Assembly (NCBI RefSeq): GCF_000341145.1
Contig: NZ_ANBE01000018.1
Coordinates: forward strand, 1-35,688
Direction: 5' to 3'
Length of the DNA stretch: 35,688 nucleotides
From: Nocardiopsis xinjiangensis YIM 90004
GTDB taxonomy: Bacteria > Actinomycetota > Actinomycetes > Streptosporangiales > Streptosporangiaceae
The position numbers and the translations under genes were made by a program. The stretch's first letter is position 1. Every line of letters begins with the position of its first letter. Below, piece after piece: positions 8,219 to 16,906 of the stretch. The notes beneath the pieces are model-generated. The model did no database searches and was not told the origin of the DNA. It saw only the letters and a program-made list of their open reading frames with translations.

Positions 8219-8269
8219 CTCCATGTTATATACATCACGAGCGCTGATGTACTCAACGAAGGGCGGGGG

Positions 8270-11215
8270 ATGAACCGCAACGAGGGATGGCTGCTGGCAG
8301 ACCTGTTCAAGTTGCTGCGTCAGCGCCGCACAGGGAAACAGAGTCAGCAGCCGGTGCCGGAGGCGTTGGAGCAGCTGTTGGCCGCCTGCGAGGTGCTGAT
8401 GAGTGACGTCGGGGAGGCCTCCGTGCGCGCCGTCGCCACCAGTGCGCTGAGCGCCTACCAACAGCTCACCGAAGAGGAGCAGCACACCTTCTTCCGCCAC
8501 ATGCTCGACGACTACGGAGTCGACGACGATGCACTGACCGCGGCCTACCACCACTGGGAACGGACCCGGGGCCATGCGGAGTTGGCCGAGCTCTTCACCG
8601 CCGTCGAACCCGCCCGGCAGCAGCTGCTGCGCCGGATGAACCACGCCCCCGACGCGACCCTGGCCCTGGTGAACATGCGCGCCGACCTGCGGCGTCTGCA
8701 GAAGCGTCACCCCCGTCTGCGCCCCTTGGACCAGGACTTCCACCATCTGCTGGTCTCCTGGTTCAACCGTGGGTTCCTGCGGATGGAGGAGATCACCTGG
8801 GACTCGCCCAAGGAGCTCCACCAGTACCTGCTGCAGTACGAGAAGGTCCACCCCATGAGCGGGCGCTCGCAGCTGCGGCGCCGGCTGCAGCCCAAGGACC
8901 GACGCTGCTACGCCTTCTTCCACCCCGCCACCGGTGAAGTGCCGCTGATCTTCGTGGAAGTCGCCCTGGTCAGAGGGGTCCCCTCCCATATGGGGCCGCT
9001 GTTGGAGCCCGGTCCCGCCGTGAACCCGGCCAAGGCCGACACCGCGGCACTCTACTCCATCAACAATTCTCTGGAAGGGCTGGCCGGTGTCTCCTTCGGC
9101 AGCTTCCTGATCAAACAGGTCATCGAGCAGGTGGAAGAGGAGCTTCCCCACCTGGAGAACTTCGTGACCCTCTCGCCGATCCCCGGGTTCCGCTCCTGGC
9201 TGGAGGCCGAAGCCGGCGCGAAGCAGCGAGTCGGTGACACCGCGCTGACCCGGCTCCGAACAGACCTGGAGCAGTTCAGCGGCCCGGAGGGAGCCGAGGA
9301 ACTCGACGACGGGACCACCGAGGACATCCGCGCCCGGCTGCTGCCGGTGCTCGCTCGCTACGTCGCCGACGAGCGGGACGGCGACGGACGACCGGTCGAC
9401 CCGGTGGCCCGCTTCCATCTGGGCAACGGAGCCACCGCCTGGCAGCTCCATTGGCCGGCCAACACTGCCGAATATGCCTGGAACCAGTCCTACGGCGCGA
9501 TGATCAACTACCGCTACCAGCCCGACGTTCTGGAGGAACAGCACGAGGAATTCGTCCGACGTCGTTCCGTCGCGCTCGGCGATCAGCTCCGTGAGCTGCT
9601 CGCCGACGCCCGCGACGACACCGACCCAGACGCAGAACCGGACTCCACCCTCGCGAAAGGAACCGGACCCATGTCAGAGGAGTTCACGACCATCTACGGC
9701 TCCTTCGCCGCCCAAGCCGAGGCGAGACCGGACAAGCCCCTTTTCGAACTGCCGGGCGGAGACAGCATCACCTACGCCCGGACCCAGGACAGGGTCCACC
9801 AGATCGCCGCGAAGCTCACTGCCGGCGGCGTCACACCCGGAGACCGGGTCGCTATGCAGGTGGAGAAGTCCCCGGAGGCCATCAGCCTGTATCTGGCCAC
9901 CCTGCAGATCGGCGGCGTCTTCTTGCCGCTGAACACTGCCTACACCGGCAAGGAGATGGACTACTTCATCGCCGACGCCTCACCACGTGTGCTGGTCTGC
10001 ACGCCCGAGGCCGCCCAGGAGCACCAGCACCGTGAGGCCTCTGGAACGCTGGTCGAGACACTGGGCACAGACGGAGACGGCAGTCTGCTCAGCGAGGACG
10101 GCCGTCACACCGAGGTCTACGACGCCGGTGCGGAGGACCCGGCCGCGATCCTCTACACCTCCGGCACCACAGGCCGCTCCAAAGGTGCTGTGCTCACCCA
10201 CCGGAACCTGGCTTCGAACTGCCAGGCGCTGCTGGAGACCTGGGAGTACACCTCCGAGGACAAGCTCATCCACGCCTTGCCGATCTTCCACATCCACGGA
10301 CTCTTCGTGGCCGCGAACATGACGCTGGCGGCCGGGGCCTCCATGTACTACCTGCCGAAGTTCGACGCCGAGGCCGTCATCGACCTGCTGCCCCGGGCCA
10401 CGGTGCTCATGGGCGTGCCGACCTTCTACACCCGGCTGATGAAGGACGAACGGCTCACCGCCGAATCCTGTGCTCGGATGAGGCTCTTCGTCTCCGGCTC
10501 CGCACCCCTGCTGGCCAGCGACCATGAAGCCTTCGAAACCCGGACCGGCCACGCGATCCTGGAGCGCTACGGCATGACCGAGACCGGGATGAACACCACC
10601 AACCCCTGTCGCGGCGGCCCGCGCCGGCCCGGCACCGTCGGCATGCCGCTGCCCGGGGTCGAGGTCCGGGTGGTCGACCGTGAGACTGCCCGCCAGGTTC
10701 CCCAGGGAGAGGCCGGGCTGGTGGAGGTCCGGGGCCCCAACGTCTTCTCCGGCTATTGGCAGATGCCGGAGAAGACGGCTTCCGAGTTCCGCGAGGACGG
10801 GTTCTTCATCACCGGCGATCTGGGACGCATCGACGAGAACGGCTACCTCTGCATCGTCGGGCGGGACAAGGACCTGGTGATCTCCGGGGGCTACAACGTC
10901 TACCCCAAGGAGATCGAGGAGCACATCGACGCCCATCCCGACGTCCTGGAGTCGGCCGTCATCGGGGTCGCGCACCCCGATCTCGGCGAGGCGGTGGTCG
11001 CCGTCGTCGTCCCCAAGGACCAAGGGTCCGAACAGGGGGCAGGGCAGCCGGAGGCCGAGGAGATCTCCTGCTTCATCGCCGATGACCTCGCGCGCTTCAA
11101 ACAGCCCCGTGCTGTGCGGCTCGTCGACGCGCTGCCGCGCAACGTCATGGGCAAGGTCCAGAAGGCCGAGCTCCGCAAGCAGTTCGCAGACCTGTTCACC
11201 ACAGCGGGCCAGTGA
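8270..11215 (+). CDS. matAB: Malonyl-CoA decarboxylase / malonyl-CoA synthetase in one open reading frame (MatA-MatB fusion)
   Basis: The frame from ATG 8270 encodes 981 residues. Residues 1-467 are a malonyl-CoA decarboxylase (releases CO2 from malonyl-CoA to give acetyl-CoA), with GVSFGSFLIKQV near 276, FHLGNGA near 386 and MINYRYQP near 412. Residues 468-981 are a complete MatB, the ATP-dependent malonate:CoA ligase of the acyl-adenylate family. MatB shows ILYTSGTTGRSKGAVLTHRN, YGMTETGMN, FFITGDLG, GRDKDLVISGGYNVYPKEIE and the terminal lysine motif PRNVMGKVQKAEL. No stop separates the halves. An internal ATG at 9671, with GAAAGGAA about 10 bases upstream, is exactly where a free MatB would begin, so fused and free MatB could both be made. 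An in-frame ATG at 8207 is less likely as a start because AAGG precedes 8270. Upstream matR and downstream madLM complete the module. Confidence 0.9.
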   Translation: MNRNEGWLLADLFKLLRQRRTGKQSQQPVPEALEQLLAACEVLMSDVGEASVRAVATSALSAYQQLTEEEQHTFFRHMLDDYGVDDDALTAAYHHWERTRGHAELAELFTAVEPARQQLLRRMNHAPDATLALVNMRADLRRLQKRHPRLRPLDQDFHHLLVSWFNRGFLRMEEITWDSPKELHQYLLQYEKVHPMSGRSQLRRRLQPKDRRCYAFFHPATGEVPLIFVEVALVRGVPSHMGPLLEPGPAVNPAKADTAALYSINNSLEGLAGVSFGSFLIKQVIEQVEEELPHLENFVTLSPIPGFRSWLEAEAGAKQRVGDTALTRLRTDLEQFSGPEGAEELDDGTTEDIRARLLPVLARYVADERDGDGRPVDPVARFHLGNGATAWQLHWPANTAEYAWNQSYGAMINYRYQPDVLEEQHEEFVRRRSVALGDQLRELLADARDDTDPDAEPDSTLAKGTGPMSEEFTTIYGSFAAQAEARPDKPLFELPGGDSITYARTQDRVHQIAAKLTAGGVTPGDRVAMQVEKSPEAISLYLATLQIGGVFLPLNTAYTGKEMDYFIADASPRVLVCTPEAAQEHQHREASGTLVETLGTDGDGSLLSEDGRHTEVYDAGAEDPAAILYTSGTTGRSKGAVLTHRNLASNCQALLETWEYTSEDKLIHALPIFHIHGLFVAANMTLAAGASMYYLPKFDAEAVIDLLPRATVLMGVPTFYTRLMKDERLTAESCARMRLFVSGSAPLLASDHEAFETRTGHAILERYGMTETGMNTTNPCRGGPRRPGTVGMPLPGVEVRVVDRETARQVPQGEAGLVEVRGPNVFSGYWQMPEKTASEFREDGFFITGDLGRIDENGYLCIVGRDKDLVISGGYNVYPKEIEEHIDAHPDVLESAVIGVAHPDLGEAVVAVVVPKDQGSEQGAGQPEAEEISCFIADDLARFKQPRAVRLVDALPRNVMGKVQKAELRKQFADLFTTAGQ

Positions 11216-11243
11216 CCGGTAAGGCAACGGTCAGGAGAAGACG

Positions 11244-11645
11244 ATGATTCTATACGGAGTAGCAGCATTAGCGTTCTGCCTGCTCGTCGGCATGTTCGTC
11301 GGAGATGTTCTTGGAGTCCTGGTCGGCGTCGACGCCAATGTCGGTGGCGTCGGATTCGCGATGATCATGTTGGTGCTGGCCACCGACTGGCTTCGCAAGA
11401 GGGACCTGTTCCCCAAACCCACTGAGCAGGGTGTGTTGTTCTGGAGTTCGCTGTACATCCCGATCGTGATTGCCATGGCCTCCACACAGAATGTGGCCGA
11501 AGCCGTCACGGGGGGCCCTATGGCGTTCCTCGCCGGATTGAGTGCCCTGCTGGTGGGTGCGGCGTTGGTTCCGGTGCTCTCACGGATCGGCGGCCGATCC
11601 GAGCCGCTGCCGGAGATGGCTGAAGAAGAGAAGCGGGAGGCTTGA
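11244..11645 (+). CDS. madL: Malonate transporter subunit MadL
   Basis: This 133-residue membrane protein has about four hydrophobic segments and resembles MadL, the smaller subunit of the two-component malonate:Na+ symporter first described in Malonomonas rubra. Typical features are the LVGVDANVGGVGFAMIML stretch near residue 30 and ATDWLRKRDLFPKPTEQGV near 50. The C-terminus is short and charged. AGGAG lies 7 bases before ATG 11244, 28 bases after the MatA-MatB stop, so it is in the same operon. It ends one base before madM starts. Confidence 0.88.
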   Translation: MILYGVAALAFCLLVGMFVGDVLGVLVGVDANVGGVGFAMIMLVLATDWLRKRDLFPKPTEQGVLFWSSLYIPIVIAMASTQNVAEAVTGGPMAFLAGLSALLVGAALVPVLSRIGGRSEPLPEMAEEEKREA

Positions 11646-11646
11646 G

Positions 11647-12408
11647 ATGGATCTGATCAGCTCATTACTCGAGCGAAACGATCTGCTCTTCGCCTTTGTG
11701 GTCATCGCGGCGATGATGCTGGTCTCGGGCTGGCTGTCGAAGACGCTGACCCGCGGCCGACTCCAGGGTTCGGCCGTCGCCATCGTCCTTGGCCTGGTCT
11801 TGGCCTATTTCGGTGGTGTCCAGACCGGGGGAGAGGACGGACTGGCCGACATCGCCGTCTTCAGCGGACTGGGACTGATGGGCGGGGCGATGCTGCGGGA
11901 TTTCGCCATCGTTGCCACCGCCTACGGGGTCGACCTCCAGGAGATCAAGAAGTCGGGTGTGGCCGGTGTGCTCTCCCTGTTCTTGGGAGTCTCCCTCTCC
12001 TTCCTGGTCGGAGCCCTCGTCGCGGCCGCTTTCGGCTACACCGACCCGGAGTCACTGGCCACCATCGGCGCCGGCGCTGCCACCTACATCGTCGGACCGG
12101 TCACCGGGACCGCTGTGGGTGCCAGTACTGAGGTCATCGCCCTGTCTGTGGCGGCCGGCCTGGTCAAGTCCGTGGTGGTGATGGTCGGTACCCCGCTGAT
12201 CGCCCGGTTCATCGGCCTGAACAACCCCAAGGCCGCCATGGCCTACGGAGGAGTGATGGGCACGACGTCGGGCGTGGCCGGCGGACTTGCGGCCACCGAC
12301 AAACGACTGGTCCCCTACGGGGCGATGACGGCCACCTTCTACACCGGGCTGGGCTGCCTGCTGTGCCCGTCAGTGTTCTACTTCGGCCTGTATGCCCTGC
12401 TGGGGTAG
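11647..12408 (+). CDS. madM: Malonate transporter subunit MadM
   Basis: This 253-residue, strongly hydrophobic protein has roughly eight to nine membrane segments and matches MadM, the larger subunit of the malonate:Na+ symporter. Glycine-rich conserved segments include FSGLGLMGGAMLRDFAIVAT near residue 78, GAGAATYIVGPVTGTAVGAS near 140 and AYGGVMGTTSGVAGGLAATD near 200. It starts one base after the MadL stop, with GGGAGG as ribosome site inside madL. Together with MadL it should import malonate for activation by MatB and decarboxylation by MatA. Confidence 0.9.
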   Translation: MDLISSLLERNDLLFAFVVIAAMMLVSGWLSKTLTRGRLQGSAVAIVLGLVLAYFGGVQTGGEDGLADIAVFSGLGLMGGAMLRDFAIVATAYGVDLQEIKKSGVAGVLSLFLGVSLSFLVGALVAAAFGYTDPESLATIGAGAATYIVGPVTGTAVGASTEVIALSVAAGLVKSVVVMVGTPLIARFIGLNNPKAAMAYGGVMGTTSGVAGGLAATDKRLVPYGAMTATFYTGLGCLLCPSVFYFGLYALLG

Positions 12409-12492
12409 CAGCCGGTAGATGCTCGAGACCGAGCAGGGGAACAGAGGCTGCGGGCTCTGACCCCGGTCGGACGCGAGCGCTTGTTCTCCACG

Positions 12493-12551
12493 GGCCCCGG
12501 ACACAGCAAAGGCCAGAGCCGAAGGCTCTGGCCTGAGGCATGTCCGGGGCC
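12493..12551 (+). terminator. Nested hairpin terminator of the malonate operon
   Basis: An outer 11-bp perfect stem (12493-12503 with 12541-12551) encloses a symmetric 6+6-base internal loop. Inside is an inner 11-bp perfect stem (AGGCCAGAGCC, 12510-12520, with 12524-12534) closed by a GAA loop. There is no U-tract, as is common for high-GC actinobacteria. It lies 85 bases behind madM. Confidence 0.8.
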
Positions 12552-12582
12552 GGTTTCTCGGACGGAAGCCGACCCCGGACGT

Positions 12583-12860
12583 TCAGCGGCGTCGCAGTGA
12601 CGGGTCCAGGAGCGCGGGCGGGGTGTCGTTCTTCTCGTGTGCTGCCAGGTCGGTGCCGGGAGCGACGATGGAGTCGATCGCGTCGAGCACGTCGGTGGTG
12701 AGCACGGTCTCTGCTGCGGCCAGCTGCGCGTTCAGGTGGTCCGGCGCGCGGGGACCGATGAGCGCGCTGGTCACGCCCGGGTGGGAGGTCACGAACCCGA
12801 GAGCGAGCTGGATCATGCTCAATCCGGCCTCGTCGGCGACCGCGGCCAGCTCCTCGACGC
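12583..12860 (-). pseudogene. C-terminal fragment of an aldo/keto reductase
   Basis: About 90 residues match the C-terminal third of an AKR of the KefF/YakC-like group: ADEAGLSMIQLALGFVTSHP, then ALIGPRAPDHLNAQL and a charged tail ending in LLDPSLRRR. The catalytic Asp/Tyr/Lys/His region is gone. The coding similarity stops abruptly near 12860, where a TetR fragment begins on the other strand. An upstream open frame exists only because it is antisense to that fragment. Confidence 0.8.
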
Positions 12861-13014
12861 CGCGTCCCGGGCCGGCGAGATCCGCTCCGGCATCGAGGCC
12901 TACGAGCTCATGCGCGGGGTCGGCAACATCTGCATCGGCGCGGAGGAGGACCCCCGGTACGACGCACGCCGAGTGGTCGGTCTCCTCCTCGCAGGGCTGC
13001 GCCGACCGGACTGA
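12861..13014 (+). pseudogene. C-terminal fragment of a TetR-family regulator
   Basis: The frame reads DAASRAGEIRSGIEAYELM, then RGVGNICIGAEEDPRYDARR and ends LLLAGLRRPD. This is typical of the ligand-binding C-terminal domain of one actinobacterial TetR subgroup. No helix-turn-helix remains. It is head to head with the AKR fragment, so each gene has kept only its 3' part. Confidence 0.72.
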
Positions 13015-13019
13015 CGTCG

Positions 13020-13512
13020 TCGGATCCCGCGGGCGCGGAACTATCCGCGGGCCGTTCCTCAGCGGCATCGGGTGGGTCCGGCGAGGGGGAGAGCCGGTCC
13101 CCGGCGTTCCAGCCCAGGGAAGCCGATACGAGGACGGTTGCCGCAGCGGCCGCGTAGAGAGGCATGCGGCGCTTACGGCGGGGTACGGCCTTCCCCCGCG
13201 TGGAGGTGTCCTGGCTCGCTTCGACCTGCCAGGTGCGGTCCAGCATGCGTGTGAGAACTTGTGTGCTGTCGCCGTTCAGGAACGCGGGAAGGCAGGTGCC
13301 GCTGACGCGGCGGACCATGCGCACTTCGCGTGCGAAGCGCTCCCGGAAATCGGGATCGGTAGCGTGGTCGGCACGGACGAGTTTGACCACCAGTGGGCGG
13401 TCGGCGCGGTCAACCGCCGCATGGACCACTCCCATGCCTCCGGCCCCAGGCGGTCGATGATCCGGTACGGACCCAGGTACGTAGGATCATCGCGGGGCGC
13501 GAGGGAGGACAC
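13020..13512 (-). pseudogene. Serine/threonine protein kinase (PknB-type) pseudogene
   Basis: The N-terminus LAPRDDPTYLGPYRIIDRLG is the usual start of actinobacterial Hanks-type kinases. One base appears to be missing near 13446; in the shifted frame the glycine loop GGMGVVHAAVDRADRP and the lysine strand LVVKLVRADHATDPDF follow. After VSGTCLPAFLNGDSTQV the rest of the kinase domain (HRD, DFG) is absent. The sequence jumps to the basic juxtamembrane segment and a transmembrane helix (PLYAAAAATVLVSASLGW). A frameshift plus a large in-frame-type deletion have inactivated it. The intracellular N-lobe and membrane anchor are all that remain. Confidence 0.75.
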
Positions 13513-13672
13513 CAGGAGACGGAACGGTCATGTCTGTGGAAGGCACAGGGACAAACCTCAGGGCTGGTGGGGGCCGAACGTCAGGGGCGAACGCTGCCGT
13601 TGCGGGGCGGGCACGGAATTACGGTGTCGTACCGGTATAAGCAAGGGCACGCCAGCTCCCTGGTGGCAAACT

Positions 13673-13858
13673 TCAGAACAGAGTTTCAGGGAGTTCGCCG
13701 TTTCCGTCCTCCGAGCCGTCCTCGATCGGCAGTCCGTTTGCAAGTCGTTTGCGCCATCCCTTTGGGGGAGGCCAAGGAACCCCCCACGCGGCCAATTGGT
13801 CCCGGGTCCAACCGCCGTCGGGTGTACGGGCTGCGTCGATCTCTTCAGGAGTAGGCAT
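13673..13858 (-). CDS. Small conserved hypothetical protein
   Basis: This 61-residue acidic protein starts MPTPEEIDAARTPDGGWTRD and contains QLAAWGVPWPPPKGWRKRL, a tryptophan/proline pattern that I associate with small actinobacterial proteins of unknown function, often near mobile or phage genes. The ribosome site is weak. An in-frame upstream start at 13930 would add 24 residues without obvious coding character. It lies between a kinase pseudogene and a truncated transposase; the 160 bases to its left (13513-13672) show nothing I can assign. Function unknown. Confidence 0.5.
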   Translation of the reverse strand: MPTPEEIDAARTPDGGWTRDQLAAWGVPWPPPKGWRKRLANGLPIEDGSEDGNGELPETLF

Positions 13859-13938
13859 CTCTAGGGATAGTAGCCGTGAAGCCCTGGTGTGGCGAAGGCT
13901 CTGATATGTGCCGGGGCCGCCCCCCGTCACTTGCGTGA

Positions 13939-14625
<687 letters not shown>

Positions 14626-14669
14626 AAACTCCGGTACGAAACAATTGCCGCGGTTGGTAGAGTGCGGGC

Positions 14670-14864
14670 ATGAACACGAAGGCGTTCGGTACTCTTGCCG
14701 CCTGCATTGCTGGTCTCGCGGTTCTGCTGTGCGGACTGTCGGTAGCGATGGAACTGCCGATGCCGGTTGAGATCGTGATGATCGTCGGAGCCCTCCTGTT
14801 GCTGGCATCCGTGGGGGCGCTCATCGGCGCTGCTGTCGCCGCGCAGAAGAAGCCGAATGCTTAG
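14670..14864 (+). CDS. Small two-helix membrane protein of unknown function
   Basis: This 64-residue protein has two hydrophobic segments, AACIAGLAVLLCGLSVAM (residues 10-27) and VEIVMIVGALLLLASVGALI (33-52), separated by ELPMP, and ends in a basic tail (AAQKKPNA). There is no strong Shine-Dalgarno sequence. It follows the truncated IS3 transposase directly and could be a genuine small membrane protein or the surviving end of a larger one. Confidence 0.45.
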   Translation: MNTKAFGTLAACIAGLAVLLCGLSVAMELPMPVEIVMIVGALLLLASVGALIGAAVAAQKKPNA

Positions 14865-15024
14865 GACGACTGGGACAGCCGCCGTGTGACCCGCGGCGCT
14901 TGCGGGCGTTCATCCCCTCTAGAACCCGTACACGATGCGTTTCGCTATCCACGGGCGGTACGGGAATCCGCCGGGCGAGGGCCTCCCCCTGCCCCTTATG
15001 GGCGCACGCATGAGCCGCCCGCAT

Positions 15025-15080
15025 CACAAGGCCCCGTCTCTGGACTCTGCACGCCGCAGGGCTGGAGGCGGGGCCTTGTG
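15025..15080. terminator. Large inverted repeat, terminator-like
   Basis: CACAAGGCCCCG (15025-15036) and CGGGGCCTTGTG (15069-15080) form a perfect 12-bp stem. It can be extended inward through GUCUC/GGAGG-type pairs to an inner CTGC/GCAG hairpin. No T-tract follows. It is the only structured element in the 385-base gene-free stretch 14870-15255. It may be a bidirectional terminator or a leftover of a mobile element. Confidence 0.5.
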
Positions 15081-15255
15081 GCGTCTCTGCGGCCTGTTGC
15101 GCTCCAGGCACTCCACAAGCGTCCGCCTCGCCGCCTCGTCGTCCGCGAGCGCTCGCCGGCTAGGGCATGTCTGACAAATGTGCGGTCCAGGCGATCACCG
15201 CGATCAGCGGCCCTCCCGCCTCCCGCGTACCTAACCTCTCAGGTCAGTACACCTA

Positions 15256-15703
15256 GTCCTGGCGATCATCGGCTACGCGATTGTCTACCTCTTTCCGCGC
15301 GTACCCGCGGCCGTCATCGGTGGCACTCTGATGGGCAGCATGGCGAGCATCATCACCATGCTCGTGGGCTACTTCGTCATCCAGACGATGGTCTACAACG
15401 AGTGGAAGACCGGTAAACGGATCGAGGCGGCTGCCAACTCGGTGGTGGGCTTCTGCGGGAAGCTCGGAGCCGGCCTGGCTTCCGCCCTCGTCGGAGCCGT
15501 CATGAGCCTGGCGGCGTATGACGGGACGGCGCGGACCCAGTCACCTGGGACCGAGAGCGTGATCATCGCCCTGTACTCCGTCGTCCCTCTGCCTCGCCAT
15601 GCTCGTATTGACCTTCTTCTACACCCTCGACAAGCACACGGGGAAGCTCCAAGGCGACCTGATGGCGGGCGTCCATGCCGACACCAGCGATCTGAAGCTG
15701 TGA
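15256..15703 (+). pseudogene. C-terminal remnant of a GPH-family (glycoside-pentoside-hexuronide) sugar symporter
   Basis: The frame starting LAIIGYAIVYLFPRVPAAVI continues with VYNEWKTGKRIEAAANSVVG and KLGAGLASALVGAVMSLAAY, which are the conserved final helices of GPH sugar:cation symporters. Near 15590 a frameshift moves the coding to another frame, which ends VLTFFYTLDKHTGKLQGDL and SDLKL before the TGA at 15701. The first eight or so helices are absent. It faces the lacI gene tail to tail and probably carried the substrate of the neighbouring glycosidases. Confidence 0.78.
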
Positions 15704-15717
15704 GTACCGGGGCGATA

Positions 15718-16662
15718 TCAGGTGGTCCGGCGGGCGACGACGTGTGGTTCCACCGGCGGGCGCGCCGGACCCTCGGTCGACAGGCCCAGGCCGGCGAGGA
15801 GCGAGTCCAGCGAGGCCCGGGCGGCGGCGTCGACGTCCACACTGAGGGTCGTGAGACCCACGGCCTCCGAGAGCTGCGTCCCGTCCATGCCGATGATCGC
15901 GATCGCGTCGGGCACCTCACGCCGGCGTTCGGCCGCCGCGTGCATGAGGGCGACAGCGATGTCGTCGTTGTAGCACGCGGCGCCGGTGCCGGGCTCGAGT
16001 GCGTCGACGACGTCGAGCACGTCGGCGTGTGCCAGCCTCGGTTTGAGGACGACGGGTTCCGGAAGGCCGTTTTCCTGGCACACCTCGCGTACGCCGACCT
16101 CTCGAAGGTGGCCGAACGGGTCGTACCGCTCGTCGTCGATGTGGACGAAGGCGAGGCGTCGGAAGCCGCGTTCGATGAGGTGCTCGGCCTGGGCGCGGCC
16201 CACGCGCTGATCGAACCCGTCGTCGTAGTCGGCTGGGCTCACCACGGCGGTGCTGTGCCGTTCGAGCAGGGCCCGCTCGTCGTCGCCGAACGGCGTGAGC
16301 GAGAGCATCGCGCGCGGCCGGAGCGTGGTGACGAGGCGTTCGAGGGGGGCCACGGCCCGCGTCGACAGGCGCAGGACGAGCGTGATGCCGTGCTTGGCGA
16401 GTTCCTCGGTCGTGCGCTCGAGGACCTGCTGCAGATTCATGCTCAGCGTGGTGTAGGGCAGTAGCGCGACCACGATGTCACTCGTCCCCGTGGCGAGCGC
16501 GCGGCCCGCGACGGAGGGTCGGTAGGCGAGCTCCTCGGCGGCCTGGAGCACGCGTTCGCGAGTGGCCTTGGAGAAGCGCCGGCCGTGTCCGTTGAGGATC
16601 TGGCTCACGGTCGCCCGGCTGACGCCCGCGGCCCTGGCGACGTCCTCGCTCTTGGTGACCAC
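15718..16662 (-). CDS. LacI-family transcriptional repressor of the glycoside locus
   Basis: The GTG at 16662 gives a 314-residue LacI regulator whose N-terminus VTKSEDVARAAGVSRATVSQ is the expected helix-turn-helix. The hinge reads YRPSVAGRALATGTSDIVVA, followed by the periplasmic-binding-protein-like sugar domain (HLIERGFRRLAFVHID, AIAIIGMDGTQLSEAVGLTT). GGGAAG lies 6-7 bases before this GTG; a GTG at 16707 would add 15 residues with no domain. It is divergent from the GH1 gene. Perfect LacI-type palindromes lie 72 bases upstream of it, before GH1 and before the GH2 gene, so it likely autoregulates and represses both glycosidases until a sugar ligand binds. Confidence 0.9.
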   Translation of the reverse strand: MVTKSEDVARAAGVSRATVSQILNGHGRRFSKATRERVLQAAEELAYRPSVAGRALATGTSDIVVALLPYTTLSMNLQQVLERTTEELAKHGITLVLRLSTRAVAPLERLVTTLRPRAMLSLTPFGDDERALLERHSTAVVSPADYDDGFDQRVGRAQAEHLIERGFRRLAFVHIDDERYDPFGHLREVGVREVCQENGLPEPVVLKPRLAHADVLDVVDALEPGTGAACYNDDIAVALMHAAAERRREVPDAIAIIGMDGTQLSEAVGLTTLSVDVDAAARASLDSLLAGLGLSTEGPARPPVEPHVVARRTT

Positions 16663-16733
16663 GCCGTCTTCCCTGCTCTCGAGTTGTGTCCCACTGAGAA
16701 GTGACACGTGTTATCAGCCGAATCCGAGCCAAT

Positions 16734-16749
16734 GGTAACGCACGTTACC
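16734..16749. promoter_or_regulatory. LacI-type operator O1
   Basis: GGTAACGCACGTTACC has perfect 7-base arms around a CA centre and sits between lacI and the GH1 gene. The central motif matches the other three sites of this locus (GTAACG, 2-4 bases, CGTTAC), so it is the likely lacI autoregulatory site. Confidence 0.75.
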
Positions 16750-16844
16750 TCACGCCCGCTCGGTCGAATCCAACACCGCAGGGCCGTCGGCCCGCGCAGT
16801 GCCTCCCTTCGTCTTGCTGGGTCTCGGGCGCCTGTGAGTGACTT

Positions 16845-16860
16845 AGTAACGCGCATTAAC
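16845..16860. promoter_or_regulatory. LacI-type operator O2
   Basis: AGTAACGCGCATTAAC lies 47 bases before the GH1 start. It is an imperfect copy of the 16-base palindrome found before the GH2 gene, differing in the right arm (ATTAAC for GTTACT). Probably controls GH1. Confidence 0.7.
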
Positions 16861-16906
16861 AGCTGCGGTGTCCGTGTCGGTGTGGCACCTGAGAAGGAGC
16901 ACGAGT

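Noticed and set aside
8201-9544. A 447-codon minus-strand frame across the malonyl-CoA decarboxylase
   Set aside because: Low-complexity Gly/Val/Gln-rich shadow of a gene with clear motifs on the other strand.
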